Positions 1-12,730 of a stretch of DNA of 64,000 bases are shown here, piece after piece (position 1 is the first letter of the stretch; every line of letters begins with the position of its first letter). Position numbers and translations under genes: made by a program. A model generated the notes under the pieces. That model made no database searches. It had not been told where the DNA came from and worked only from the letters and a program-made list of their open reading frames with translations. Source of the DNA: Rhytidiadelphus loreus (taxonomy: Eukaryota > Streptophyta > Bryopsida > Hypnales > Hylocomiaceae). The stretch is from positions 31,061,025 through 31,125,024 of the forward strand of contig OX344763.1 of assembly GCA_947034895.1 (NCBI GenBank). The letters are read 5' to 3'.

Positions 1-720
1 CTTCATTTCATAGTTGAACTTGAATTGAAAAATGATAATTTTTGTGCCTAAAATTCAAATGAAGAAGAGGGAGTTGATCCATGGATAAAAACACTACATT
101 CGGATCTATGGATTTGCCATTTTTTGAAAATATCACTAGGAGGGATTCAACAATCATTCTTTGAAAATAAGATCATGCAACTCTCCTTCAAATTGGATGA
201 AAACCATTTGTTTCCATCCTAAAGGCCTCTTTAGAATCATCCAAAGGATATAAAATGTCATCTTTGGCATTTTAGAATAATCAAGCATCTTCTTATGTAG
301 AAAAAGTCAACAATACCACAAAGAAAGAATTTTTGAACACTACTTTCTTGCAAAAATGCTCAACTAAGTTCCCCAAATTAGGATGAAAATCTCTTTATTT
401 GTCTATTGGAGGTAAAAAATGTAATGCAAAGGCCATTTTTTGAGACTCACCATTTTTAAGTTGAGAGTCTCCCATATGATGGATTGAGATACATTTGCCT
501 CATGACTTCATCCTGGCATATAGATGTTATTTATGAACGACGTAGACTTAACTTCTTGTATTTGTGAGGTTTTTTAAACCTCTATAGGAGTTTTTTCTTG
601 CATTATTTACTTAGAAAAGATCACACTATGAATACAGATGTGATTCTAGAGAAAAATTGACATGTAAAATCTCAAGATTTGCAAAACAAGCAGGGCATGA
701 GAGTTGGGTCATTGTCACAA

Positions 721-839
721 GTATCACCCGAGGGGGTATTATAGTTCAACATGCATCTTTACTCCCCAAACTTTCTTAAAACAAAATTTTTTGGGGGGTA
801 AAGATGCATATTAAACTATAAAAACTCTTGGGGTGATGC
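721..839. repeat. Foldback (hairpin) MITE-like element
   Basis: The left arm starts with gtatcaccc at 721 and runs through a poly-pyrimidine end near 767. The right arm (about 791-839) is its reverse complement with a few mismatches, including a 12-base core, atgcatctttac, present in both. Arms are about 47 bases around a 20-odd base loop. I found no convincing target duplication. This reads as a small non-autonomous inverted-repeat element. Confidence 0.6.
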
Positions 840-1576
840 CCTGTCGTTCTTCCTGTGGGTCACATGTCGTGGAGGGAGACCTATAGTTATACATTGATAG
901 TATAAAAGCACTAAGGAGATTCCGAGAAAAGCCAAGTATAACAAATTGAAGCAAAACAATACAAGCAAAGTTGACCGTATGTATACCAATGTGATGTAAC
1001 CCATAGAACTCTTGATTTCCACCTACACATGATCTATTACAATCATATTTAATTGCCGGTATGTTTGGACTAGAGGTCATTTAATTCCTCAGACAAACCA
1101 TTTTAAAGCCCAATTGCAATAGTTCCAACTCTCTATTGTGACAATAAGGTTGTCTACATGCGAACCATAGTTATTTTTTCTCACATTGGAATGCCAAAGA
1201 GCTAAATTAGATCAAATAATATAGGTAGCAATTGGGTTGCGATCCATTTGGGGTCATCTTACTTTATCTATTCTTGACAATTAGAGATTTTGTTTCGGAG
1301 TGTTTGTATGGGGTAGATATTGATGGATATGGGATTCAACTAGATGTGAACATAAAATTGTTTAACACTGAGTTGGGGTCCATTTTCCATCTTTGAATAG
1401 TGAATCCCTAAGTGAACAAAATTGTCTTATACAACTCCCCAACCAATCCCAATCCTTGACTTAATTGATAAATCCCTCCGAGGTATCTTGCAAAAGACCT
1501 TTCCAACATGGGAAGGACCATTACCTGGTTATACAATGTTATCGGTTGTACTACTTTTGTTGATTTTGATAATAAG

Positions 1577-1941
1577 GTAGAACAACCTAATGTTGTCAGT
1601 CACTTAATTCCAACCTCTATTAGATCCTCCCATTTGCATCTGTCACCTACCCATTACCACAATCTTAGCAACCTTTTAGCATCATCACAATGCACTTGGG
1701 AAGGGGACACATTGACATGTGGTTTAGCATGGGTCTACCCACGTTGTACTAATTTTGTCCCAACAACCTTTGAAAAATCACAAAAAATTCATTTCTCGTT
1801 TGAATTTCTTGATTCTTCTCGTAAATAGCTTCTCTCAAACTTCTCAATCTCTTGAAAAATAAGTAAGTTGACAAATAGCTTCTCAAAGGTACCTAAATAG
1901 CAAATCTGCTTTGATAATAATAGGCATGTATACCTTGATTT
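1577..1941 (+). repeat. Dispersed repeat, copy A
   Basis: This stretch aligns in the same orientation with 23,866-24,301. Shared landmarks in order are gtagaacaac, a segment on snippets like ttagcatcat, ggtctacccac, tttgaaaaatcac, gttgacaaatagcttct and aggcatgt. The 106-codon frame crossing it is not conserved as a protein in the second copy, so I treat it as non-coding repeat. Confidence 0.65.
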
Positions 1942-2313
1942 TAATTCAGATGTGAAGCATCATTGCACTTCAAACTGTCAAGTTTCAAGATCATGGTAGG
2001 TAACTTTTAGCATTTGGTTTTGATTCTATTGTCGAGGAACTTCAATTCTCTGAGGAATCATGATGTCTGTAATGTGCCATTATGGAATAGACTTGCTGAG
2101 ATCGTTGCAGTTGGATGTACCCCCTGCCAAGGACAGAGCGTATGATCATTTAGCAAAATCTATTAAAAAAATAATGAAAATCTGGAAGGTCTATTTTGCC
2201 ACAAAATTTGCCACAGAAATTATTGAAGTTAAGTGAAGAAAATTCATATAAAAAACAAAACATGCTAAGAAAATTTGGAATCTCAACATCAATGAATGTT
2301 ATATTGTACAATA

Positions 2314-2733
2314 GGGGTAGTCACACCTTCTTCACCAAACAACTTCATAGTAGAAATCAGTGAGAAGTTGGTGAGTGAAAAGAGGACCCAATGGGGAGCA
2401 ATTATGGGTGAAGAAGGTGTGACCCCCCGTTTCATGTGTCGACAATGGAGGATACAAAACTACGGAGAATGGTTTACTAGGGTAAGTTTGCTTTGTTCAA
2501 GGACCCAACTAGGTAGTAGCAACGATGGTGAAATCGGCAGCAAAGGGGTGAAACTACATAATGCAAGAATATACTCAGCTCACAAAGTCTTATGCGCGCC
2601 CATTCTTATGCTCTTGAGGAGGATAATCAATGTTGCGAAGCTATCACAGCACAAGTATATTATGTCAATAGGGAGATGCTAACTCCCAATTCTCCAAAGA
2701 ATGGTTGCGGAGTAAAGAAGGTGTGACTACCCC
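2314..2733. mobile_element. 420-bp non-autonomous TIR element
   Basis: A 19-base perfect inverted repeat bounds the element: ggggtagtcacaccttctt at 2314-2332 and its reverse complement at 2715-2733. A related internal copy of the right terminus lies near 2408-2426. No clear flanking target duplication is visible. The single open frame across it (2296-2682) resembles no protein I know, so the element looks non-autonomous. Confidence 0.6.
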
Positions 2734-5700
2734 GAGTATCTTAGTATTAACCAAATTTGGGTGTCATTTTATTTTGAGAAGTGTGACTATGACATCTCAA
2801 CTTCAAATTGTGATGAAATACTTATTTTCAAAAAATGTAATTGGTGATTTTTGGAGATACAGTATAATTGATATTTAAGAAATAACAATAATTAGACTAT
2901 CATTTTCTTTCTTTTGTCATGTATATAGTGTGTCCTGTGAACACTCGTAGAGAAGACTGAGGTACTCAGGGCACCAATGTATAGTATAAGAATGTGGTGC
3001 CCAAGGCCCATATTGACACAAAAAAACCCTTTGTACTAGTGAAAAATATATAAATTTGATTGTTTTTAGATTCATTTAGAATTAATGTAGTGTACATAGA
3101 ATTTTTTCATTTATTTGAAGATTTGTTTCTTTAAATATGAACACTAATTTTTAGATTAGATATTAACTTGATTTATTACGTACATCGAGTTATTTTTATT
3201 AGTTATCCATTATTTTTTGAAGTATTAGTGAATAAATGCTAAATTGATTTCTAATACTTAAGAATTTCAACTATTTTTGACAATTTTGGGACATATAAGA
3301 AAATTTGACACTTTTTCAACTACAAAATGTTATAAGATTTTGGTAATGTTCTTGACATTTCAAAATAAATGTCATCGTTAAAATGCTATGAATTTTACAT
3401 CTTATTTTTGACACTTTATAGTCAAAAACCATGCATAGAAAGGTGTAAAGAAAAGTGTTGGAAATAATAGCCTTCTTGGTAGTGTTCAATGTACAAAGCA
3501 CCAACATTGTTTCTTTAATAAATAATGCTAAGTGCAAGGTATACGCACCTATAATCGTCACTAATTACAATTGAGCATAGTTGCTATAAAATTAAATATA
3601 AATTATTTTTATTAGATTTTTTAGCAACTGAATGAAGATTCCAATGGACTTTAGCATGCATTATTTGGATTTTGTATGAATAAGTTGTGAATTTTGAAAG
3701 TACTCTCTCTAGGTGTATCAAAGACCAACAATAGGACCTTATAGATTTTAATGCTTTGATTGTGTACATTTTATGTAATCAATACTTAGGAAAAAATGAC
3801 ATTCTTTGGTCCAAATGTAGGGCTTGCATTTAAGACAATGTCGATTACGGACATGGACACTCTAATGATAAACATTGAATGATTATTGATGTAGAGTTCT
3901 ACTTCTCTTGGTGTAATGGGATGTTGACACTTAGTGTTTACAACGTAGGAACACAACTTGAAGGCTTCCAAATCTAAGCAAAGACTCAAACCAATTCAAT
4001 ATCTCACATACTCATAATTATCAATCCTTAATGGGTACATGTAAACAAGACGGTAGGAGCATTGAATGCACAATTTCTCCATATTTGAATCCCAACTACA
4101 TTATGAGTTGAAATTTCCTACCAAACCAAAGGTGTAAAACTTTTATTTTTGACAAAGCTCCATTTGCACAATATAGAGAGACATGTTTTCATTCATTGTA
4201 GTTTCTCCAAGGGTAGTTCCCTTAGACCTTGGATAGTCCTATGTCAAAACACATTCCCCTTGCAAACACCTGATGGGAATGTTCTATGAAAGTGATATGT
4301 TTTACTCTAGTGGTTTTAATGTTATAAAGTAGATATTGACCTTTCCTTCGGTATTTGTAAATGATGTTTTTGCTCTAGTGGTTTTATATTCCATCAAAAG
4401 TAAAAACTAACCTTTTGATAGTTCTTTGTAATTAGAATTTAGGAAAATGAATATTACTTGTGGATTGAAAGGTTACAATGTTTGATTGAAGGAGGTTTGA
4501 TTGAAGGGTTTAAAATTTGAAAGTAATCTAAAGTCTATCAATTCTCTTTATACATGCCAAATTTAAAATTATAGTCTTAATAAAAATATGATGTTAAAGG
4601 CATAAAATTTGTAACCGTAATCAATTTACGACATTTAAAAATCTAAAAAAATCTTTAAATGAATTTCCAATGTAATATTTCCTCCATAATCTAGGATATT
4701 TTTAGGCTTGTCTCCAAGAATTTACACAATATAAGAATCATATGCCATGTTTTCTAAATTGAATAAACTTTCAAGTTCTAATTGCTCCATTGGTCAACCA
4801 ATTACCGTTGAAGCATAGAAATCAATGATTCTTGCAATAATATAAAACAAATGCCCTTGAAAACATGTCTAAGATGGAAATTTTATTGTTTATAAGAATA
4901 TCTTTATTAGTCAATGAATCCTAATAGAAAACTTCAAATTCCAATTTTTCGCTTAAATTTTTTTGGAAGGGGGCTTAGAACCTTCCAACATAGAAAAAAT
5001 AGACATCCTATTAGAGACTATATAGAGATATTAAAGATTTTTTTTTTAAATCAGAAAATTATTCAAAATAAAAAATATTAATATATTTCACAGGGCCTTT
5101 GGAAATATGTTACAAAATTTATGTTTAAAAGACCAATTCTCTTGAAGGTTGGGGGCAAAAAATTACATTCTATCTCTTTAAAGTTTCAATTTTTTGTTGC
5201 CAAAGCATGTAGCTCATCTTGACTCGCTTCTTGTAACCAATCATGCACTTTAACTAGAAACTTTGTGGAAAGGCCTTTCTAATGTTTATCATAAATTGGA
5301 ACTTTGGAACTTGAAACCTTAAATTTATATAATGCGCATAAAAAAATATTGAAAGCAACAATACACTAAATTCTAGGTTCTATGTCCCATTAACCTTTGT
5401 CATTGAATTAAGAAGTTGAATATAAAGACTTTGGATGTTTTACAATATTTTTGAACTAGGAAGTGTATTTTATACCATTGAAAACATATTTTCAAGATCT
5501 TTCTATTTGTATTGTACATCACAAGAAAAATTGATGGATAATTGCTCTTAGATCGTTCCAAAAAAACACTTGTTGATTTTGTACGGAATGCATATATAAC
5601 CCCAATACTTTGAGCTCTTAGAGAACAATTTTTAAAATTCAAATTAAAAATTTATTCAAAAATTTATTAAACAAAAATATAATCTTCCAAAATTTGTAGA

Positions 5701-7703
5701 AAGAAATATTTTAAGATAAATTACATGCAAAATATACATTGTTGAGCCTTTTACATTTCTATTAAAAAGCTCATATACATTATTGAGACTTTGTGACTTT
5801 TGACATTGAAATACTTAAAAGCTTTTCAATACCAACTCTAAGTTCCAAGTTCCAATGGTTACACATATTTGAAGGCAAAAATAGATCAAACTAATTTAAA
5901 ATTCAAAAATTATTATTTTTCTCTGTTAATGGTAAATAAATATATACAAGATTTGGGACATATTCCAAAATGATATTTAAAATGTACATGTTCAAAATGA
6001 AGCATATAAAAGAGGGTTTTTTTCCATGCAAAAAGATAGTTTGAACTCAAATGCTAATTTGGATTTCTAATTTTAAACACTATTTTTGTTAAAAAGTACA
6101 TGTGCTCTAAGAAATAATTTTGGTACCACTTGAACTTGCAATCATGTTGGCTCTCTCCCTATGCAAAATCATTAGTGCCTACTATGAGGTTGGCAATTGA
6201 CAACTCTTCTTTGCAATGCTTCAATAATTATTGTTGCCAAACTTTTGTGCAATCAATTCTCCAATATAAAATAATTTAGTACTTGTATTGGTGATCAATT
6301 TTAGTTCTAAAACCTATTATTGTTGTAGATAAAAAATAATTCCTTTTTTGAAATTTAATGACTGTATGCACTCAACTCAAGTTGAATTGTTTTCTCTCTA
6401 ATATGTAAGCCCTATAATGCATTCAAAGAAGGAATTGAGCGTGGTAACTATTATTGAATTTTCTAAACCTTTTGTTGGATCTTGTTGGTAATTGAAAGGG
6501 GATTTCAAATTCTCTTAAAATGCATTGCTTTGGAAGGTATATAAAGCTAAAAGCGTCCAAATAGTTTTCTATTATTGAGCATAGTTTTCATCATTAGATT
6601 CTATGACCAATTCTTGGACCAATTGACAAGGCTAAATTGAGTTAATTATACTTAAATGTGTCCAAATAAGGAATTGAGCATTTTTCCTGTTATTAATCCC
6701 TTAAGAACCAATTAGTAGTCCAAATTTCTAAAATCGTGAAGATATATTATAGAATGCAATTTAGAATAACTAGTTAATGACAACTTTGAAACAAAAGTTG
6801 TATTCAAATAATGATATGTAGATTATATCTACAACATGAGATTAATTGCTTCATTAGACAATGTTTTCTAATAAAATTTGAAACCAAAAATTTAAAATAC
6901 TTTCTAAAATTGATTATAGATTGAATATTTGTAATTTTCATAAGATATATATTTTTTTAAGTTCAAGATGCTAATTTTTTTATTATGATGGTTTCTTAGG
7001 AATTTATATTACTTATTGATTGAAGTCATTTTTGGAGGGTCATTTTTTGATCTAAAATAGTTAATTTCGAGGTCAAAATGTACTTATATTCCTTGAACTA
7101 TAAAACAATTGTGAAGAAATGTTATGTAAATCTATACCATGTAAACATAAGTTAACTAATACAAGAATCTACACATATTTAAATGGAAGAAAAATAAAAA
7201 ACAAAACTATTTTGTATGCTTATAACATGTTTGCAAGCATTTGTTGTTTGAAATTTGAATGCAGTCTTTTATAGGGGTAAATTGCCTAATTATGATTTGG
7301 ATCTTGTTCAAAGTCAAAAAGATATCTTAGATGTTCTTTCTATGCATTTATTGGATATGTGATTAATAAACTAAGAATTTTCAAAAGATTGTAAATAGGT
7401 ACACCTAAAATTGCCCCAAGGTTCTCTTATATCAAAGTTGTATATTTTAAGCCAATTTAATCTAAAAGGGATAATTTTACATTCAAGTGAAAATTAGGTG
7501 ATGCTACCTTCATTCAATTGAAGTTTTGTCCTTACCTTTGGGGCTCTAAGTCACAGAGAGGGGTTAAATTGTTTGGTGGAGACACCTAGAACCACCACTT
7601 TATCTATTGAATGTATACAATGTCTATTGTTAGATTTACCAAATTTTTATATTTTGATTGACAAACAAAGGAATTTCAATGCACCACATCATACCTCATT
7701 TAG

Positions 7704-8304
7704 ATATCAGATCTAGGGGAGGACACTCTCACTATATTTGGGGCACCCACGTGTGGTGGAGTGATTTTTTGACCCCCTATTTACTTTTGAATAAATTATA
7801 ATTTCATCATAAAATTTTGAGCTTTGTTTAACAATGACTAAAGGTTTCTATTGACAAAAATTTCAATTCCAAATAACATAAGATATATTGTCTAGAAAGG
7901 GTTGAAAAATGAACTAAAATGGCATGTTCTCCAACTAAAATATTTATAGAGCTCACATGAAGATGACTATTGCATCAATATTCAACCAAAATAAACTTTC
8001 AATAGAAAGCTATTCTATAGAATATTTTTTTCATTTTTCAAATTTTTTTCCTTATATAATATAGAGGTGTGAAAGTTATTTTCAACTTTACAATGTATCT
8101 TTTTTCTTAAAATTTTTATGACTAATTAATGTTAGCATAAAAAAATACCAATAATTCAAAACATAAACTTTTAAAGTAGTAAAATCTATCCATAATTTTT
8201 TTTTGAAAAAATAAATAAATTTTAAGGTGTATTACATGTATTAGTTTTTCTGCTGCACGTGGGTTGCTAAAACGTGAGGAGTGTCCTCTTTGGGTATCAG
8301 ATAC
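7704..8304. mobile_element. About 600-bp TIR element, relative at 40.4-41.2 kb
   Basis: The left terminus carries atatcagat, then ggacactc, then cccacgtg. The right terminus carries the same blocks in reverse complement (cacgtggg, gagtgtcc, tatcagata). Imperfect terminal inverted repeats are about 50 bases. The interior, including a tataatatagaggtgtgaaag segment split around 8055-8075, has an inverted relative at about 40,430-41,170. I see no transposase. Confidence 0.5.
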
Positions 8305-8564
8305 AAAAGTTATGAAAGATAAAAGAAAAATTGGATAGATATTCGACAATCATTTCTTCGACAATAAATACATGTTGATGAATGGAGATGTACACAGTGA
8401 AATCATGTGATTGAGTGGTGCTTTTAAACACCTTGCACTTGGGGGGGCCTCCCTTATTAAAAAATTTTAACCCCTTTTTTTAGTTTGGATCAAGGGTGAC
8501 TCTACCACTAAAGTATATTGTATTGACATTTTTTTAGATAAAATTTTGAATCCCAAATGTAAAA

Positions 8565-8815
8565 AAAAGTGTTGAATTTTTTTTGAACTTGATGTGTTGG
8601 AAAGACTGTTAAGGTAACTCAGCCTATTGTGGTCAAATGACCCATAGTGGACACCTAGGGAATGATCCCATTATGGATTTTTTCATCATGTGAGATTTTG
8701 GCCACAATGCATGTCTTATATGACAGTAATGGAATGATTAGTGACTTCATTAGGAATGTTCCAAGTTTTCAGTGTGAATTCATTGTAAGAATTGACTTTT
8801 TAAGCCTTCCATGTT
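8565..8815. repeat. Dispersed direct repeat, copy 1
   Basis: This segment is similar in the same orientation to 10,660-10,950. Shared landmarks in order are gtgttgaa, ggaatgatcc, tgagattt followed by ggc, atgtctt, atgacag/atgacaa, tagtgact and gtgtgaattcatt/gtgtaaattcatt. Copies are diverged and carry no coding content. Confidence 0.5.
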
Positions 8816-10367
8816 AAAAAATATTATGATTGCTTTAGGCAAACAAAATGAGCATTATGGATTCAAATTTTGTTGATTCTAGGGAAGTCTACAAACTCTC
8901 TTGGGCCATGATGCACTTAACACTTCAAAAATTCACAACAAATTCATACTTTGTCAAAAAAAACTTAATTTCAATTGCTCTCATTGTTTATAATACATAT
9001 ATTAATGTGGGAAAAAATTGAAAAGTTTCAGCAACATGGAGTCAAATTCCTTATTCTAACCACAATGGCTTGTTTTACCTTAGAATGAATGTCAAAAAAA
9101 GTGTCAAAAAAGTATCAAAAGAGTGTCAAAATATTTTAACAATTTTTTAGATACTTCAACCTTGAAAGGATGAGACCAACAATCAAATATTAGATGAAAT
9201 TTTGGAGTTGTAAAGGGTAATATGTTCCTAGATTGTTGGGAATGTGGCAATTGTGTCAAATCAATGCCAAATCAACACTTTAACATGATAGAACTACTAC
9301 CATGTTAGGTAATAATATTAAAATTAAAATTAATGTTTTAATAATAATTTTAAATTTTAAATTTTAAAAATAATTTATATTCTAGCTAATAGTGGCTAGT
9401 TCCTAGCATGGAGAATGGTCTTGAAATGGACCTCCAATGCAACTAAAAAATATCTCACGGTACTTTGCCAAAAATGATCTAATTTATGGACCAATAACTC
9501 CATTCTTCTTATGTATAGTAATCATCCATCAACCACTTTGGGGTCTTTATAGCGTTTATGAGTTTAATCTTCAAAGTTGACATGGCCCCCCATGACCAAG
9601 GTAATTAGAGCCCCCTTATGACCAACGTGACCCTCCCCCTGAAAAAGACTCCAATTACTGGACCAATAGGTGCATTCTTTGTAGTCATCCATTAAACCTT
9701 TTAGGTCAATAATGTTTTTATAGGGTTAATCCTAAAGGATGCTACAAACATTTTTTATCATTTGAATGACTTCAAGTAGAATTGTAGAATGGAATAAATC
9801 AATTTTTCATCCAATTATTTTTTTAAGTAGCTTGAATGTATTTTCAATGGATAGTATAGCATATTCCCTCATTATAATATTATTGATCTTCTAAAGAAGA
9901 AGATGCTTAATCCACGGATCACCTTTAAAGTATATTTTGGTCAATTCTTGCTTTTTGGTCTCTATATGAATTTTAGGCATACAAATGATATTTTTTGAAT
10001 TTGAGGCCAACTAATGAAAGGAGTTTTATCAAGTTTAGTTTTGACACCAATAGAATAATTGTTTGAAAAAATCTTAAAATTCAATGTTTTATTGCAATTT
10101 GAACTTTAGGCCTCACGTGAGGCCTATAACCATGGTTTGTTGATTTTCTAATTTTAGAATGATGCTATAAATTATTTTATACCACGATGTTCTAGACTAT
10201 AAAATACACCTATACTAAAAAAATTGATATTTTTGTAGTATATTTTGTATTTGATATGAATTTTTAATATTTTCTAAGAAAAAATTCACAATGCTATTTC
10301 AATTTTTCAACAAAAAAACTGAAAATTTTAAGACTTAAAGAAGCCATGGATTTCATCTCTAAAAAAT

Positions 10368-10555
10368 AAATATAAAACATTCCATTTATATGTAGTTGCG
10401 AAATGGCAACAAATAGAGAGAATGATTGTAAAGCTTGAATGCATGTTCATAGGCCCATCTATATAAATATAAAACATTCCATTTATATGCAGTTGCAAGA
10501 TGGCAACAAATAGAGAGAATGATTGTAAAGCTTGAATGCATGCTCATAGGCCCAT
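10368..10555. repeat. 97-bp tandem duplication
   Basis: Two adjacent copies of a 97-base unit start with aaatataaaacattcc at 10,368 and 10,465 and both end in ataggcccatc. Only a few substitutions separate them, so this duplication is recent compared with surrounding repeats. Confidence 0.85.
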
Positions 10556-10659
10556 CCTTAAAAGGTTAGTATTGAAAAAAATGTTGAAATGTTGTAAATT
10601 TCATGACATCTTGTGTGTCAACACTAAAGTGTTGAAATTGGTGTAAAAAAAAACACTTT

Positions 10660-10950
10660 TTTTTGGGTAGTGTTGAATCAAAATTTTAAATGCCTCCATG
10701 CAACTTTGTATAAGGTAAACCAACCTATAACAAACAAAAGATCCATCACAAACACCCAAGGAATGATCCATTGAAGTCTTGTATTAACCCGTGATAAACA
10801 TTTTTCAGTAAATGAGATTTGGGCTACATTAGGTTGACAATCAATGTCTTGAATGACAATGATGGATTGAATAGTGACTACAATAAGAACTTCTACCTTT
10901 TGAGTGTAAATTCATTACATGAAGTGACTATTTTGGTCCATCATGTTGTG
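10660..10950. repeat. Dispersed direct repeat, copy 2
   Basis: Diverged relative of 8565-8815 in the same orientation; see that entry for shared landmarks. No coding content. Confidence 0.5.
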
Positions 10951-11488
10951 TTCATATTAGGAAATGAGCACAATGGTGCATACCATAAATGTGACTAGGA
11001 GGCGCATGGTTACAGATTTGACCATAATAAACAATAGAAACAAAACAAACAAAACAAAACAATCAACCAAACTCATTTAATGTATAGACTAGTGTTCCCA
11101 TGTGCCATTGGCCCACAAGTCAAAACTCCATAACTTTCACACAATATGTTCCAATGCCACGAAAAAAAGTCTCTGCACCCCTCCCTTGCAAAGAGCTTTC
11201 TAATAGGGCCATGAATGTGACCAAGGGACACATGGTTCTAAAGATCTCATCATACCAAAGAAAAGAAAAGAAAAGAAAGAAAACAAACAACCTCATTTAA
11301 TGTATAAGATGAATGTATAGATTCCAACTTCGTCAAAAAAAAAGAAAAAATTTAAAATTCAATTACCCTCCTCATTTCCCACATTTGTCTTTATGTGAAA
11401 AAAAATTAAAAAACTTTCAACAATGGCAACAGGGCAAACCTGTCATAGGCTGGTTTACCATTTAAGTTAGTATGTCACGATCGCTCCC

Positions 11489-12730
11489 GCCTTCTGCAGC
11501 TCACGATCAAGCTGGCCCAGCGTCGGCACGCTCGTCGAGAAGACCCACGCGCGGGCGGCGGGATTTTCAGGCGCCTGCTTCGGGTTTTGCATCTATCACG
11601 GATGGTCCGTCCTCACTGATACAGTACAGTAGTGTAGTACAGTAGCTCATTCTCCTTTTTCCACTTCTTTCTTTCAATGCGTTCTGTAGGTCTAGGATTT
11701 GGTATTTTCAACAAGAAATTTGTTAGCTTTCCCAGTTTTGTTGCGCACCAAACTATGATCCCGGTATCCTCATGAGCTTTGAATAGAATTTCTTCAAAGA
11801 TTTGTGCCTTGAATGGGTTTTTTTAGTATCAGCTAGTTGGCGCAGGGTGTGGAATCGCAATTAGGGTTTGCACTCGCAATGTTAAAGCGTCGCATTGTAG
11901 CTGTAATCAACGGCAATTAGCCTTTGAGCAAGGGGATTGAGTAAATTGGCTAATATGTTAATTTGAATAAACTCATTTTCGGGAGACTTGCATGGGATCT
12001 CGTGCATCTGCCTAATTTCACGAGATTGTTGTAGTTGGCACGTGGAATTCAATTATGCACGAAGAGCTGATTTATCACAGGCATTCGATGTTGTTGTAAT
12101 TGGGTTGTGTCGCTGAACTGCTTCGATGGCGCTCACGCGTTGTAGTGGAACTGCTCGTGACGTGTTTCTGGACGGAGGGAATGAGAACAGCGTTTTGGGG
12201 TAATTTCGAAACATTGGCATCGTGGGATTTGAGGCTTGTTGTCTGGCTCACTTAGGGACACTTTACACATAGAGGCTGGGCTCATTCCCCTGAGCCATTC
12301 CCCTGAGCCCGATTGCACACATTTCAGCCTTTTGTACAATCACATGGAAGCCTTCGGGCCTCTTACACAACAAATTGGCCTGCCTCTAAGTGTAAAGCGT
12401 CCCTTACCTTAGGTCCTGACTCTATTTGAGCCTCTTCCATTTTCATCGTGTCTGGAGACCAGACATTTTGGATCCATCCCTGTCCGTTTTCATTGCCAGA
12501 AAGTCTAGTAATGCACTTAAAATGGTGGAAGTTCTCTGTTGTGGAAGGACAAGGATTCAAGCTAACGCCAAAGCGTGAAGTAACACGAGACATCATGTAT
12601 GGCCATAACCCCTGTCGGGTACCGTAATCTGTTTCATGATTCAGGGTCCACAGATGTATCAGTAAAATATTATTGGGTATATGCTGAATTTTTCTTCTTT
12701 GGTAAGAGTCTCACTGTTTCTTCAGCTGAA
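11489..12730 (+). repeat. Duplicated promoter-like segment, copy 1
   Basis: The segment starts at gccttctgcagctcacgatc and ends at cttcagctgaa. It is collinear with 24,499-27,058, sharing long blocks such as cccagttttgttgcgcac, atcccggtatcctcatgag, tagtatcagctagttggcg, cgtgtttctggacggaggg and accgtaatctgtttcatg. It lies upstream of the CXC gene. It is balanced in base composition, lacks a supported reading frame, and contains a telo-box. The CXC gene may use it as promoter or 5' untranslated sequence; that is inference. Confidence 0.85.
11861..11869 (-). promoter_or_regulatory. Telo-box motif in duplicated segment, copy 1
   Basis: ttagggttt is the reverse complement of the plant telo-box AAACCCTAA, a promoter element common in genes for ribosome, proliferation and proteasome functions. 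The same motif sits at the homologous place in copy 2, 24,834-24,842. Function here is inferred. Confidence 0.4.

Larger units (their letters stand above)
1..11400. other. AT-rich gene-free repeat region
   Basis: No coding region is supported in this stretch. It is strongly AT-rich, with short stop-interrupted reading frames that match no family I recognise. It does contain several structured repeats, listed separately: foldback and TIR elements, a tandem duplication, and dispersed repeats with relatives elsewhere in the window. The pattern is that of decayed transposon DNA. Confidence 0.7.

Noticed and set aside
1508..1828. 106-codon plus-strand frame
   Set aside because: It falls in a dispersed repeat whose second copy at 23.9 kb does not keep the frame.
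3000..3042. Orphan CACTA-like right end (ccctttgtactagtg)
   Set aside because: In reverse complement it looks like a terminus, but I found no matching left end upstream, so no element can be delimited.
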